The notes under the pieces were generated by a model. The model worked only from the letters and a program-made list of their open reading frames with translations, was not told the DNA's origin and made no database searches. A DNA stretch of 64,000 nucleotides from Theodoxus fluviatilis. Taxonomy: Eukaryota; Mollusca; Gastropoda; Cycloneritida; Neritidae. The position numbers and the translations under genes are program-made. Numbering within the stretch: position 1 is the stretch's first letter; every line of letters begins with the position of its first letter. Of this stretch, positions 1 to 10,884 are shown piece after piece. The stretch lies in contig JAWQFJ010028319.1 in the NCBI GenBank assembly GCA_034096865.1, positions 1-64,000 on the forward strand, in the 5' to 3' direction.

Positions 1-95
1 TCTTTCACGTTGACATTGCTCATGTATTATACCGCTTTTGACTACGGAGCTGAACGGATCGAAGTTCTGATATATCTAGAAGTCGATATTTCATC

Positions 96-772
96 ATGCC
101 ACGTGAACAAAAGTAGAGGAAGGCTGCTGATGAAGGTAATCACCAATGAAAATGTATGAAATTTAATGATAATCATAATAATAATAATAACCATAATCTT
201 TCTTTCACGTTGACATTGCTCATGTATTATTCATTTGTTATATATTTTGCAAACTCTGATGACGAGCCCGAGGAGGCCCTGACACAGGACCAGCCTGACG
301 ATGAGGAGCTACCCCCTGGTGATGACCAACCTGAGGAGGGCCGTGTTGCTGCTGGTGCTGAAGGTAATTATAATGTGCTGTATGCAATGAAAAATCAATA
401 CAAATTGATCTCAATAATGTATGTTTCATTTATACATTTATTATTTTATTTAATTGTTATATTTTTCAGACTCTCAGCACCCACACTTGGAGAGGGACGA
501 TGAACAGCGTCAGCCTCAGTAGAAGTCTCGCCGCAAGGCCCTCCTGCTCGACAATGATACTCAGGAACAACTCATCGAGTGGGTCCGGGAGCACGAACTT
601 TTGTGGAGGAAGGGGGCCACCGAATACAAGGATACAAATAAGAAGACGGAGCTTTGGACCAGAAGGCAAGAGAGCTGGACATTGAGGAGGGAGCTGAAGC
701 TTTGAGCTTTAATAAACAGCATTTTTAAAAACTATGCTTGACTACTTTATTTATTGGAACTTCTAACTTTAA
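96..772 (+). pseudogene. Decayed MADF/Myb-like accessory gene of the left Harbinger copy
   Basis: This is the mirror image of the intact three-exon gene at 5455-6131. Exon 1 (96-135, MPREQK...) has an in-frame TAG at 114-116. The acceptor of exon 2 reads GCAAAC instead of GCAGAC, so the AG before base 253 is lost. Exon 3 (from 471) has a TAG between residues QPQ and KSRR, and the MADF region (LIEWVREHELLW) carries further changes. It cannot make the accessory protein as it stands. Confidence 0.8.
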
Positions 773-911
773 CAAAAAACCTCAAGTATTAAACAAGACA
801 TGTTTTAACCCATTAAGTCCCAGGCTATTTTTAGGGTCTACCTCTTTGACTTGTGTGTGTTGTTCGTTCGTCGAGTCGACGAGTACCACTCCTCAGTGTT
901 CTGCACAGTGT

Positions 912-2430
912 TCATTTGATAGCCACCATTCTCTCCTGCCAGTCAACTGATCCTGCTGGGGAGTTGCACCAATGCATGAGTAGGTTTCGCTGCCTCTTGC
1001 CATCACGCGAGGCTGTGTTGGGGCCTTGCACAACGATAGTGTCCACCAAGTTCCGTCCCTCTCTCCATGCCCCAGGCTGCAGGTGCCCATCTGGTTGTGC
1101 ACGCTCCACAAGTCTGTTCTGGAGCACTGGATAGCGGGTGCGTATCAGGTTGTGGAGGATGCAGCAAGCTTCCACGATGGTTCTGACAGTTTCACGTGTG
1201 ATGATGTTGCATGGTGGTGAACAGAATCTGGAACCTGTTGGCCAGGATGCCGAAGGCGGTGTCTACTATGCGTCTCGCCCTGGGCAGCCGATAGTTGAAG
1301 ATGCACTCTTCATGGGTGAGGTTTCTGGTGCTGTACGGCTTCATGAGGTAGGTCCGCAGTGAGAAGGCGTCATCACCGATGATGAAGTAAGGCACATCCT
1401 GATTGTCATTGGGTAGGGGGTCTGGCTGAGGAAAAGCAAGAATCCTGTTCTGGTCCAGCCCACGATGGAGATCACTTTCGTTGTAGATCTGAGCGTCTGA
1501 GGATGAGCCATTGCCTGAGACGTCAATGTAGGTGAACTTGTAGTAGGCATCCACCATGGCAAACAGGATCACGCTGTAAAAGCCTTTGTAGTTGTAGAAC
1601 TCTGAGCCAGAGTTAGGAGGAGCTTTACAGGCCACGTGCTTGCCATCAATGGCACCAACTGTGTGGGGAAAGTTCCACCTCTGGTACCATTGGTCAGCCA
1701 GGTCTCTCCATCCTTGTTCAGTTGTTGGGCACACCAATAATTCATCTGTGTACTCCTCAATGATGACCTTTACGACTTCTCTGACTACCAAACAGATGGT
1801 GTTGTGGGGAACCCTCCAGGCGTATTGCATGTTTCTGTAGGTGTTACCAGAGGCCAGGTGCCGTAGGGTGATTGCCACTTTGAGACCAGGTTCCAGACTA
1901 GCTCGGTAATTGGTGTCTTGCTTGGTCAATCTGGGGGTCAGCCTCTGTACAACTTCATCAAACATGGCTGGTGGCATCCTCATGAAATGCTGGAAGGCTT
2001 GTGGATCCTCATTCCTCAGCTCCACCATCAGCTTGTCATACAGTCCATGTTCAGGCCTTCTCAGTATCCACTGTCTGACCCACACTCTATTTCTTCTCTC
2101 TCTTCTCCTTCTGTCAGTAGCTTGTTGCAATCTGAGGAGGTTCTGATTCTGCTGCTGGACTAGTGCACCAATCATAGCAAGTCTCTCAGCATCCATGGTA
2201 GTACAACTTTGAACAAATTCGATCAACGGCAGCTCGATTCCCAAATAGACTCCTGGTCCATTTCTCCCCGTATTTGTAGCCAAATTCTGGTCCCGCTCCG
2301 ACACCTCCATACCAACGCCAAACCAAAGTTCATCACTGCAATGGATCGCTGCTTCAACGCCCGACACCGTTCCAGCAATCCCGTGTCCGCTCGTGAAACG
2401 CTTACAACCGCTCCACCAAAGTTTAATCAC
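912..2430 (-). pseudogene. Harbinger DDE transposase, left copy, frameshifted near the C-terminus
   Basis: The main frame runs 2430-1192. The more likely start is the Met at 2196 (MDAERL), because it is shared with the right copy and follows non-conserved leader sequence. From that start the sequence has a helical N-terminus, then the DDE nuclease core: D184 in GAIDGKHV and D234 in SSSDAQIYN. The third acidic site, in the block (R)ARRxVxxAFGILANRF, is D312 here where the right copy has E, so a catalytic residue is altered. A 4-base insertion relative to the right copy at about 1192-1196 creates an early stop. The remaining ~85 residues (MEACCILHNL onward) continue in another frame to 912. HARBI1-family transposases normally need a Myb/MADF partner, encoded beside it. 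Probably non-functional. Confidence 0.85.
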
Positions 2431-2785
2431 CGCTCGGGCAAAGCTGGCGAAGCAGCGGTGGTCCAGCGTTCAAGATTTCTGCGTTGACCTAGCGGACCCA
2501 AGCGTCCACGAACTTGCGTTTAGCGGTGCTAAACTTTGACTGGGCGTTGTTGAAGCGGTGATGAACTTTACCAGAGCGGAACATTGCCCGCTCCTCACCG
2601 CTCGCAATATTTTGTGCAACTCAAAACTTTCGGAACGGTAGGAGGGACCATGAGCGGTGGCCGAGCGTATACGGCGTTGCTTTAACGGGGGCCAACGGTC
2701 GTGCACGGTAACGAGCGGTGATGACTTTTTTTCAACGCTCCAGGAACGCTCCAGCAAAGTTCGTGCGGTGTGACCGGCGCTTAAG

Positions 2786-3441
2786 TTGATGCCAAGCGTC
2801 ATTCTCTGCATTCCCTTGGACTACACCAGCAAGGCCGAGAGGGGGATCCGGGTGTTTGGGCAACTCGGGGTCTCCATACTTCACTGCCCAGGCTTGCGCC
2901 CTGGAGAGGACATTCCAGCCTCGCTGCTAGCGTGGAACCAACACGGAAGTTGACAGTCTACGGATTATAAGTCTCATTCGGATTGGGGTAGGATACGGGG
3001 TGCCATGGGTCAACTTTGACGATGGGAGGACTCTTTAGTCCTATTGGTCGACTAACGCCCGCCTCAAGCCGGTCAGCCCCCTCTCCTCAACCCCCTTCAC
3101 GGCCCCACCCACCACGTGGTCGCGTGGCCCGTGTAGGGCCTTGAGGAGAGAGAGATGCCTTGAGCGCGGCGTTAGTCGACCAATAGGACTAAAGAGTCCT
3201 CCCATCGTCAAAGTTGACCCATGGCACCCCGTATCCTACCCCAATCCGAATGAGACTTATAATCCGTAGACTGTCAACTTCCGTGTTGGTTCCACGCTAG
3301 CAGCGAGGCTGGAATGTCCTCTCCAGGGCGCAAGCCTGGGCAGTGAAGTATGGAGACCCCGAGTTGCCCAAACACCCGGATCCCCCTCTCGGCCTTGCTG
3401 GTGTAGTCCAAGGGAATGCAGAGAATGACGCTTGGCATCAA
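2786..3441. repeat. Inverted duplicated spacer between the two Harbinger copies
   Basis: This is DNA outside the transposon termini that is nevertheless palindromic (2786-3056 against 3171-3441, no mismatch seen by eye). It is moderately GC-rich and has no convincing open frame. It shows that the inverted duplication included flanking sequence, so the structure is more than two independent insertions. I do not recognise the sequence. Confidence 0.75.
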
Positions 3442-3796
3442 CTTAAGCGCCGGTCACACCGCACGAACTTTGCTGGAGCGTTCCTGGAGCGTTGAAAAAA
3501 AGTCATCACCGCTCGTTACCGTGCACGACCGTTGGCCCCCGTTAAAGCAACGCCGTATACGCTCGGCCACCGCTCATGGTCCCTCCTACCGTTCCGAAAG
3601 TTTTGAGTTGCACAAAATATTGCGAGCGGTGAGGAGCGGGCAATGTTCCGCTCTGGTAAAGTTCATCACCGCTTCAACAACGCCCAGTCAAAGTTTAGCA
3701 CCGCTAAACGCAAGTTCGTGGACGCTTGGGTCCGCTAGGTCAACGCAGAAATCTTGAACGCTGGACCACCGCTGCTTCGCCAGCTTTGCCCGAGCG

Positions 3797-5315
3797 GTGA
3801 TTAAACTTTGGTGGAGCAGTTGTAAGCGTTTCACGAGCGGACACGGGATTGCTGGAACGGTGTCGGGCGTTGAAGCAGCGATCCATTGCAGTGATGAACT
3901 TTGGTTTGGCGTTGGTATGGAGGTGTCGGAGCGGGACCAGAATTTGGCTACAAATACGGGGAGAAATGGACCAGGAGTCCAATTTGGAATCGAGCTGCCG
4001 TTGATCGAATTTGTTCAAAGTTGTACTACCATGGATGCTGAGAGACTTGCTATAATTGGTGCACTAGTCCAGCAGCAGAATGAGAACCTTCTCAGATTGC
4101 AACAAGCTACTGACAGAAGGAGAAGAGAGAGAAGACGAAGAGACAGAGTGTGGGTCAGACAGTGGATACTGAAAAGGCCTGAACATGGACTGTATGACAA
4201 GCTGATGGTGGAGCTGAGGAATGAGGTTCCACAAACCTTCCAGCACTTCATGAGGATGCCACCAGCCATGTTTGATGAAGTTGTACAGAGGCTGACCCCC
4301 AGATTGACCAAGCAAGACACCAATTACCGAGCAAGCCTGGAACCTGGTCTCAAAGTGGCAATCACCCTACGGCACCTGGCCACTGGTAACACCTACAGAA
4401 ACATGCAATACGCCTGGAGGGTTCCCCACAACACCATGAGTTTGGTAGTCAGAGATGTGGTAAAGGTCATCATTGAGGAGTACACAGATGAATTATTGGT
4501 TGCCCAACAACTGAACAAGGATGGAGAGACCTGGCTGACCAATGGTACCAGAGGTGGAACTTTCCCCACACAGTTGGTGCCATTGATGGCAAGCACGTGG
4601 CATGTAAAGCTCCTCCTAACTCTGGCTCAGAGTTCTACAACTACAAAGGCTTTTACAGCGTGATCCTGTTTGCCATGGTTCATGCTGACTACAAGTTCAC
4701 CTACATTGACGTCTCAGGCAATGGCTCATTCTCAGACGCTCAGATCTACAACGAAAGTGATCTCCATCGTGGGCTGGACCAGAACAGGATTCTTGTTTTT
4801 CCTCAGCCAGACCCCCTACCCAATGACAATCAGGATGTGCCTTACTTCATCATCGGTGATGACGCCTTCTCACTGCGAATCTACCTCATGAAGCCGTGCA
4901 GCACCAGAAACCTCACCCATGAAGAGCGCATCTTCAACTATCGGCTGTCCAGGGCGAGACGCGTAGTAGAGAACGCCTTCGGCATCCTGGCCAACATGTT
5001 CTAGATTCTGCTCACCACCATGCAACATCACCACGAAACTGTCAAAACCATCGTGGAAGCTTGCTGCATCCTCCACAACCTGATGCGCACCCGCTATCCA
5101 GTGCTCCAGAACAGACTGTGGACCGTGCACAACCAGATGGGAACCTGCAGCCTGGGGCATGGAGAGAGGGACGGAACTTGGTGGACACTATCGTTGTGCA
5201 AGGCCCCAACACAGCCTCGCGTGATGGCAAGAGGCAGCGAAACCTACTCATGCATTGGTGCAACTCCCCAGCAGGATCAGTTGACTGGCAGGAGAGAATG
5301 GTGGCTATCAAATGA
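3797..5315 (+). pseudogene. Harbinger DDE transposase, right copy, multiple disruptions
   Basis: The likely start is the Met at 4031 (MDAERLAIIG). The product matches the left copy closely through AWRVPHNT. It then goes out of frame because two bases present in the left copy are missing at about 4501-4503. The DDE part resumes in another frame at 4597 (HVACKAPPNSGSEF...). The third catalytic block is intact here (RARRVVENAFGILAN, with E), but a CAG-to-TAG change truncates it at 5002-5004. A further 1-base loss near 5117 shifts the C-terminus. D becomes H in AMVHADYKF. At least three lesions make it inactive. The lesions differ from those of the left copy. Confidence 0.85.
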
Positions 5316-5454
5316 ACACTGTGCAGAACACTGAGGAGTGGTACTCGTCGACTCGACGGACGAACAACACACACAAGTCAAAGAGGTAGACCCCAAAAAT
5401 AGCCTGGGATTTAATGGGTTAAAACATGTCTTGTTTAATACTTGAGGATTTTTG

Positions 5455-6131
5455 TTAGTTATAAGTTCCAATAAATAAACTAGTCAAGCATAGTTTAACA
5501 AAATGCTGTTTATTAAAGCTCAAAGCTTCAGCTCCCTCCTCAATGTCCAGCTCTCTTGCCTTTCTGGTCCAAAGCTCCGTCTTCTTATTTGTATCCTTGT
5601 AGTCGGTGACCCTCTTCCTCCACAAAAGTTCGCGCTCCCGGACCCACTCGATGAGTTGCTCCTGAGTATCATTGTCGAGCAGGAGGGCCTTGCGGCGAGA
5701 CTTCTTCTGAGGCTGACGCTGTTCATCGTCCCTCTCGAAGTGTGGGTGCTGAGAGTCTGAAAAATATAACAATTAAATAAAAATAATAAATGTATAAATG
5801 AAACATATATTATTGAGATCAATTTGTATTGATTTTTCATTGCATACAGCACATTATAATTACCTTCAGCACCAGCAGCAACACGGCTCTCCTCAGGTTG
5901 GTCATCACCAGGGGCTAGCTCTCCATTGTCAGGCTGGTCCTGTGTCAGGGCCTCCTCGGGCTCGTCATCAGAGTCTGCAAAATATATAACAAATGAATAA
6001 TACATGAGCAATGTCAACGTGAAAGAAAGATTATGGTTATTATTATTATTATGATTATCATTAAATTTCACACATTTTCATTGGTGATTACCTTCATCAG
6101 CAGCCTTATTCTTCTTTTGTTCACGTGGCAT
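5455..6131 (-). CDS. MADF-domain (Myb/SANT-like) accessory protein of Harbinger, three exons
   Basis: The spliced model is 6131-6092, 5974-5864 and 5756-5455 (453 bp, 150 aa). All junctions are GT-AG and phases agree (GAAG|gtaatc, ttgcag|AC, GAAG|gtaatt, ttcag|AC). The protein starts MPREQKKNKAADE. An acidic linker (DSDDEPEEALTQDQ) follows, then a basic stretch, then a compact MADF-like domain with its characteristic tryptophans (LIEWVRERELLW, YKDTNKKTELW). Harbinger elements carry such a second gene, whose product brings the transposase to the element ends and to the nucleus. It converges on the transposase gene, leaving about 125 bp between them. Unlike the left copy it has no stop and keeps its splice sites, so it could still be expressed. 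Confidence 0.75.
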
Positions 6132-6544
6132 GATGAAATATCGACTTCTAGATCTATCAGAACTTCGATCCGTTCAGCTCCGTAGTCAAAAGCGGTATAA
6201 TACATGAGCAATGTCAACGTGAAAGAAAGATTATGGCTATTATTATTATTATTATGATTATAATTAAATTTCGCAGAACGCCGCTCTATCAACGCTCGGT
6301 CCACCGCTAAACCAACGCTCGCTACCGTTAAACCAACGCTAAAACAACGCTGGCTTCAGCGGTGCACCGCTAAGGCAACGCCCGTGTTTTCGATTTTTTT
6401 TTCCATTTTGTGCGCGGTGACGAGCGTTGTCAAAATTCGGCCCCCTCTCCCTACCGTTCAAGGAACGCTCCAACAAAGTTCGGGCGGTGTGACCGGGCCC
6501 TAAGTTAGCTGCAGATGTTGCCGGAGCTTTGTTTGCATACCTGT

Positions 6545-6760
6545 GTGCATGGTGTGTGTGTGTGTGTGTGTATGTGTGTGTGTGTGTGTGTGTGCATGGT
6601 GTGTGTGTGTGTGTGTGTGTGTGCATGGTGTGTGTGTGTGTGTGTGTGCTGCATGTTTGTGTGTATGATTTGCATGTTTGTGTGCATGGTATGCATGTAA
6701 GTGTACTTACCTCTGTGTGTGTGTATGTGTGCTTGTGTACGCGTGCATTGTATGCATGCA
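6545..6760. repeat. Degenerate (TG)n array
   Basis: TG dinucleotides interrupted by CATGG and TATG variants, starting about 40 bp outside the right Harbinger end. Open frames across it on both strands are low-complexity artefacts. Confidence 0.95.
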
Positions 6761-6769
6761 TGTGTGCAG

Positions 6770-9700
6770 CGGGCTACCACTATACCTGCTCAATAGGCGG
6801 TTGAAGCAAATCGATCAAACCGTAGACTTGCAGTTGATCATAGGAGAGTACCACGTTTCAGCGATAAAAGGCTCTTTTGTTATCATCCTTGGTCATTTGA
6901 TGGGCTGTAGCAACTTGCAACCATTCCTCCTAGGTGCAGGTTCACTCAGTCCTACAGACAAACGTGGGGTAACTCCCGCTAAAGACCTGCGGAAACCTTG
7001 CAGATTTAATTCGTTATTGGTTAAAAGGTGAACGGCGTCTGCATGGTGTAGCACATGGAACCTCTCGGGAGAAGCAATCCTCGATGCAGCCATGCCACAT
7101 GTGTAAATGGACTCGGCTGAGCATTAATTCAGGCTGTCCTTTCAACGAACGAGCAATTCTGTTTCAAAGAGGAATATCGTGATGACTAATAAAACTGAGA
7201 TTTACCAGCCGCAGAATGGTTGCAGTTTTAAGTTTCACGGGAATAGATTATTCACTAGTCGCTGTTGACCTGAACAGTCCACCTGAAGAATATCAACATG
7301 CCCGCTTGGCAGTGCACTAATGACGAGAGAAAGCTACGTGCACAGCTGTTGTCGTCAGCTGTGAATGGGAAGCACGTGACGAGGCAGGCGTTATGATCAG
7401 AGGGAAGCGTGGCGGCTGGTCGGAGAAGTTATGAATGGACAGTTGGTTTGACGTCCGACGACGAGATGCTTACCTGTGAAGAAACGATTGAGTTTTGGGG
7501 GAGGCTGATGCTGGCCATTTCTGTTGGCATGAAATAGTTTTTATCGTCATAACTTATAGAACGTTTTAAAGTTATTTCTATCATTTGTGCACTCAGCTTC
7601 AAAGACGTGAATGATTGAAAGTCATCAAACACAGCGAAAACCCTTCGGAGGGAAAACAGTTAAAAACGAAGAAACAGGATTTACACTGCAGGCAGTTCGA
7701 ACAAAAGTTTATTAGAGTTCGTCCTCTATGAATGTGCCGAGGGTAACGGCGGGAGCCTGATCCAGTAGCTCAGCGAGGCAATCACAGCAGTACATGGGGG
7801 CATGGTGACCTGGTCAGGTCACTCAGATTCCAATGTGTTCAAGCCACCCTGGATAATCAAGCCCAACTCACGCGCAACAACACACTGGCCACCACATCCC
7901 GTGCACAACCCCAAGAAACATCACCACATTCACTTAACAATCAAACAAAAATCAAAATCAGCGACCCCATGATTGGCCAGTAAGATATCATACCGAATTT
8001 CTCCTTTCTCCCAAACATTTCTTGGTCTCTTGATCTGAACAAGAGTTTGTCATTTTCTTCCTCCCTCACTTCCTTTCTTCTTTTCTTTCTGCATATTTTT
8101 TAAATTTCCTTTCATTTTTTATGTTGTAATTGAACCTCTCTGCATTCTGATCGATGCAGAAATGAAGATAAAAGAGTAGCCTAAACGCTGAAGTCGAAAC
8201 GACGCTTAATTGGCACGTGAGAATGCAATTTGTCCGTGACATCGTCCTTCAGGTGGGCATAACAATGTGATCGAAGTTTAATAAGGCAGCACCACAAAAA
8301 GCACCAAAGCTGACCTTCATCTACTGACACAAGATGGTCGAGGCTACTTTCTTTCATAGGGCTTAATATCAGACTTGTACGTTCAATGACACACCTGGAC
8401 ACCATGGGAAAAAGGTATATCGATTACGTAATAGAAAAACGAGAACAGAGATTCATACGAGATATTTGTCCTGTCTTTGTTTCTAAATGTAGCGCTGTTC
8501 TGCGCATGTAAATTTCGTTTGTCTCCACAAATCGAAGAGAAGAGGGAAACGGTACAATTAGATATCGATCAGCATCCTTTGATCGTGGGAAATTGAAGCA
8601 ACCTTCAAACTAAGGAAATCTACGCAGGGTGATACTTCAACGTCCCAATCAATTGCGACATTGACACAGAGTCAGACTGCTTTGCACTAATAGGCCTACA
8701 GCCGAGATGATTGGAGTCACTTTAATGAGGAATTTCCAGTGCTCCAGATGTTGGAGCACATCTTTTAAATCGATCCTCGTGCGGACAAGGTTTCCGCCTC
8801 ATCCCCCACCCCATCCCCGAATTAAGGATGGCAATGAGAGGCACCCATAAAAATAATCATTGTCAAGTGCAGTTCATTTCGCAACTGTGCTCGTTAGTAC
8901 GGGCATCCACGATTTCGACCAATATAATGAAAGGACCGTGACTAATTGGTTGTCTAAAATAGCTGTTCGCCACTCAGTTATATGATGCCTCATACGTCTT
9001 TGATTATACTATCATATAGCTCAGTTGTGCGCACTTTTTTCCCCCCGCTTTGTTTTCGCTAAATGGCTTTTGAGAAATGCAGTGACGCGGAAATGTTGGA
9101 CACAACAGATCTTCACGTTCACGGTTTGCTAGAAAATAAGTTCTTCTAAAGAAAATGTCTCAGTCTGATACAGAAACAGGTCAGTGTCTAAACGCAAGGA
9201 TTAAGGATGCATAGGTAATTAATCAACAGAAAACCGCGCGAAATGAGTATTGTCTCCCGACCAACGAGCGCCCTGCATTCCACAAGGATTCAGACGGATG
9301 TCAACGAAAGTTGCAAGTCACGTGTCTCATCCAGGCCTTCGCTACGAGCAGGTATCCCCAAAGTGACGATGGTGTTGTCGCACACGCAACCGTGAGTGTC
9401 CACGTGAAAAAAGGGTTTACGTTTTTCAGAGTGGTTTGGAGAATTAGTCCAAAAAGGCAAGGAAGTTATTGAGAAACTTTTCTTTTGCTTTTCTAAAACG
9501 TTGGTAGCTGTACTTCATCGCGCAATATTAAACATGTATAAAATATCTAGGGAAAAGCGGGGCTTTAGTGGCCACCTTTTATGAATGTTAAAAATAAAGT
9601 GCATTATACCTAAGATAAAAATAAAGCATGACTGTGCATACCTTTTATATTGACTACAACGTTTCTAGGGAACAATTTTATATAATACAAATGCCACTTT

Positions 9701-10390
9701 CACAAGTAAATCAAATAAAAATCAAAATTACTTCATCCGATCTCATGTTGTCAGTAACTACATAAACAATGCCTGTTACATGTCTGACGAAGTGGCAGCA
9801 GTTCCTCAAATGAAGGTGACTAAAACGAGATGAACTGAGCTAAACAAACGAAATTGCAGAACGCAAATCGCTGAGAGAAAATCAAATAACGTCATAAAAA
9901 GACCTCATTATGTAAAAAAAAATGCATTTACATTTTTGGTCAAAACGATTCAAACTGAAGACAGTGGAAGTTGCTGATTGGCAACGCAGCCACGTACTGA
10001 AAAGTTTTCGTCAGTGGTGAAAAAGTTTGCGCAGGGCAGCGCGTGGAGGTTTTTGCGCAGCTCAACTGCGAAGCTATCTAGCCATATATCTTGGAGGCTC
10101 CTGTAGTGGAAACTAGTCAGTAACCTTCTCCTTGACTGACAAGCAGAGATAATACAACACAGCTACTAGTTATACATATCGTCTTGTAGATTGTTCTGAC
10201 GTGGTCACTAATACCCCTCTTTCCCCTAATCAAAACAATTTACTGATGTATAATCGTAACTGTTCCAGAAAAAAAGAAAGAAGCAAGTTACTAAAATTAA
10301 GGTAAAATATAAAATAAATGCCTAAGATTTCTGGTAAATTATATTGGATAGCCTTTTCTCCCTTCTCATTGTTATTGAATATATCTGTGT
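6770..10390. other. Unassigned region, no supported gene
   Basis: This is mixed-composition DNA with only short random open frames. I see no convincing exon, tRNA or transposon ends. The stretch at 9530-9930 is AT-rich. It lies downstream of the minus-strand FGD gene and outside the transposon. Confidence 0.5.
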
Positions 10391-10399
10391 TCATTTGAT

Positions 10400-10469
10400 A
10401 ACACACACACACACACACACAAACAAACACACATACATGCACATACACACACACACCTACGCGCGCACG

Positions 10470-10512
<43 letters not shown>

Positions 10513-10536
10513 ACACACACACTCAGAGAGAGAGAG

Positions 10537-10600
<64 letters not shown>
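10400..10600. repeat. (CA)n followed by (GA)n
   Basis: CA repeats with AAAC and GCGC interruptions occupy 10400-10522. A pure GA run follows to about 10599 and passes directly into GGAT repeats and a hairpin tail. Confidence 0.97.
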
Positions 10601-10601
<1 letters not shown>

Positions 10602-10603
10602 TC

Positions 10604-10684
10604 TCAGTATGGATGGATGGATGGATGGAGGATGGATGGAGTTTAAGGGCCTATCAGCCTTGTAGGCTATATAAGGCCACAACG
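10604..10684 (-). repeat. LINE/SINE 3'-tail hairpin fragment with (ATCC)n end
   Basis: On the plus strand a GGATGG microsatellite is followed by GGCCTATCAGCC, a short spacer and GGCTATATAAGGCC. Read on the minus strand this is a hairpin-rich tail that ends in ATCC repeats. The same arrangement recurs at 10885-10945, 13160-13240 and 30215-30290, which marks a dispersed family. This copy is only the terminal piece. Confidence 0.7.
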
Positions 10685-10884
10685 TTAAGAAACACCCATC
10701 TTCAACAAGGTAGTAAAACTCTTCACGACAGTGAGGTCTCATACAGTTCACCTAACTAGTGACATGGAATCTATTAAATCGAGTCCCACTGCCCACCAGC
10801 CAGCAAATGTTGTGTAGAGCCTTCAAACACGAAAAAGCATAATGGCGATAGGGCAAAATTTCACATCTCGATTTCCCTCGTCAC

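Larger units (their letters stand above)
1..2785 (-). mobile_element. PIF/Harbinger DNA transposon, left copy (cut by window start)
   Basis: The inner terminal inverted repeat lies at about 2746-2785 and ends in CGGTGTGACCGGCGCTTAA. The subterminal region 2370-2745 is full of short CCGCTC/AACGCT motifs. A transposase frame reads leftward from 2430, and a decayed accessory gene reads rightward from 96, so the two genes converge. The copy mirrors the complete right copy, and about 276 bp of it should lie left of the window. The family is assigned from the HARBI1-like DDE transposase and the MADF-type second protein. Confidence 0.85.
1..6226. repeat. Giant inverted repeat (palindrome), arms about 3.06 kb, centre near 3113
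   Basis: Bases pair about the centre with a constant coordinate sum of 6227: 1 with 6226, 2430 with 3797, 2811 with 3416, and 3047-3056 with 3171-3180. The central 3057-3170 is a looser, imperfect palindrome. The inner part of the arms (about 2470-3056 against 3171-3757) looks identical by eye. The outer parts differ by substitutions and small indels. Each arm contains one Harbinger-type transposon plus about 270 bp of flanking DNA. The left arm is cut by the window start, so the true extent is unknown. Confidence 0.93.
3442..6503 (+). mobile_element. PIF/Harbinger DNA transposon, complete right copy (~3.06 kb)
   Basis: The left terminus TTAAGCGCCGGTCACACCG (from 3443) is matched in inverted orientation by CGGTGTGACCGGGCCCTAA at 6485-6503. 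The matching sequence continues inward (CGAACTTTGYTGGAGCGTTC) for about 40 bp in total. Subterminal blocks at 3480-3840 and 6275-6475 are dense in AACGCT, CCGCT and GAGCGG motifs, plausible binding sites for the accessory protein. It encodes a transposase (plus strand) and a convergent accessory gene (minus strand). Harbinger elements usually duplicate a 3-bp TWA target. Here TTA and TAA border the ends but are not a clean direct duplication. Confidence 0.85.

Noticed and set aside
2470..3757. Two identical 113-codon open frames in mirror positions
   Set aside because: They lie in the subterminal regions and terminal inverted repeats of the Harbinger copies and have no recognisable domain. 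Their identity follows from the palindrome.
808..5425. TTAACCCATTAAGTCCCAG near 806 and its mirror near 5420 as separate piggyBac-type ends
   Set aside because: Resembles the 29.5-kb MITE end, but no matching second end is found inside the Harbinger copy. It is shared by both arms as part of that element.
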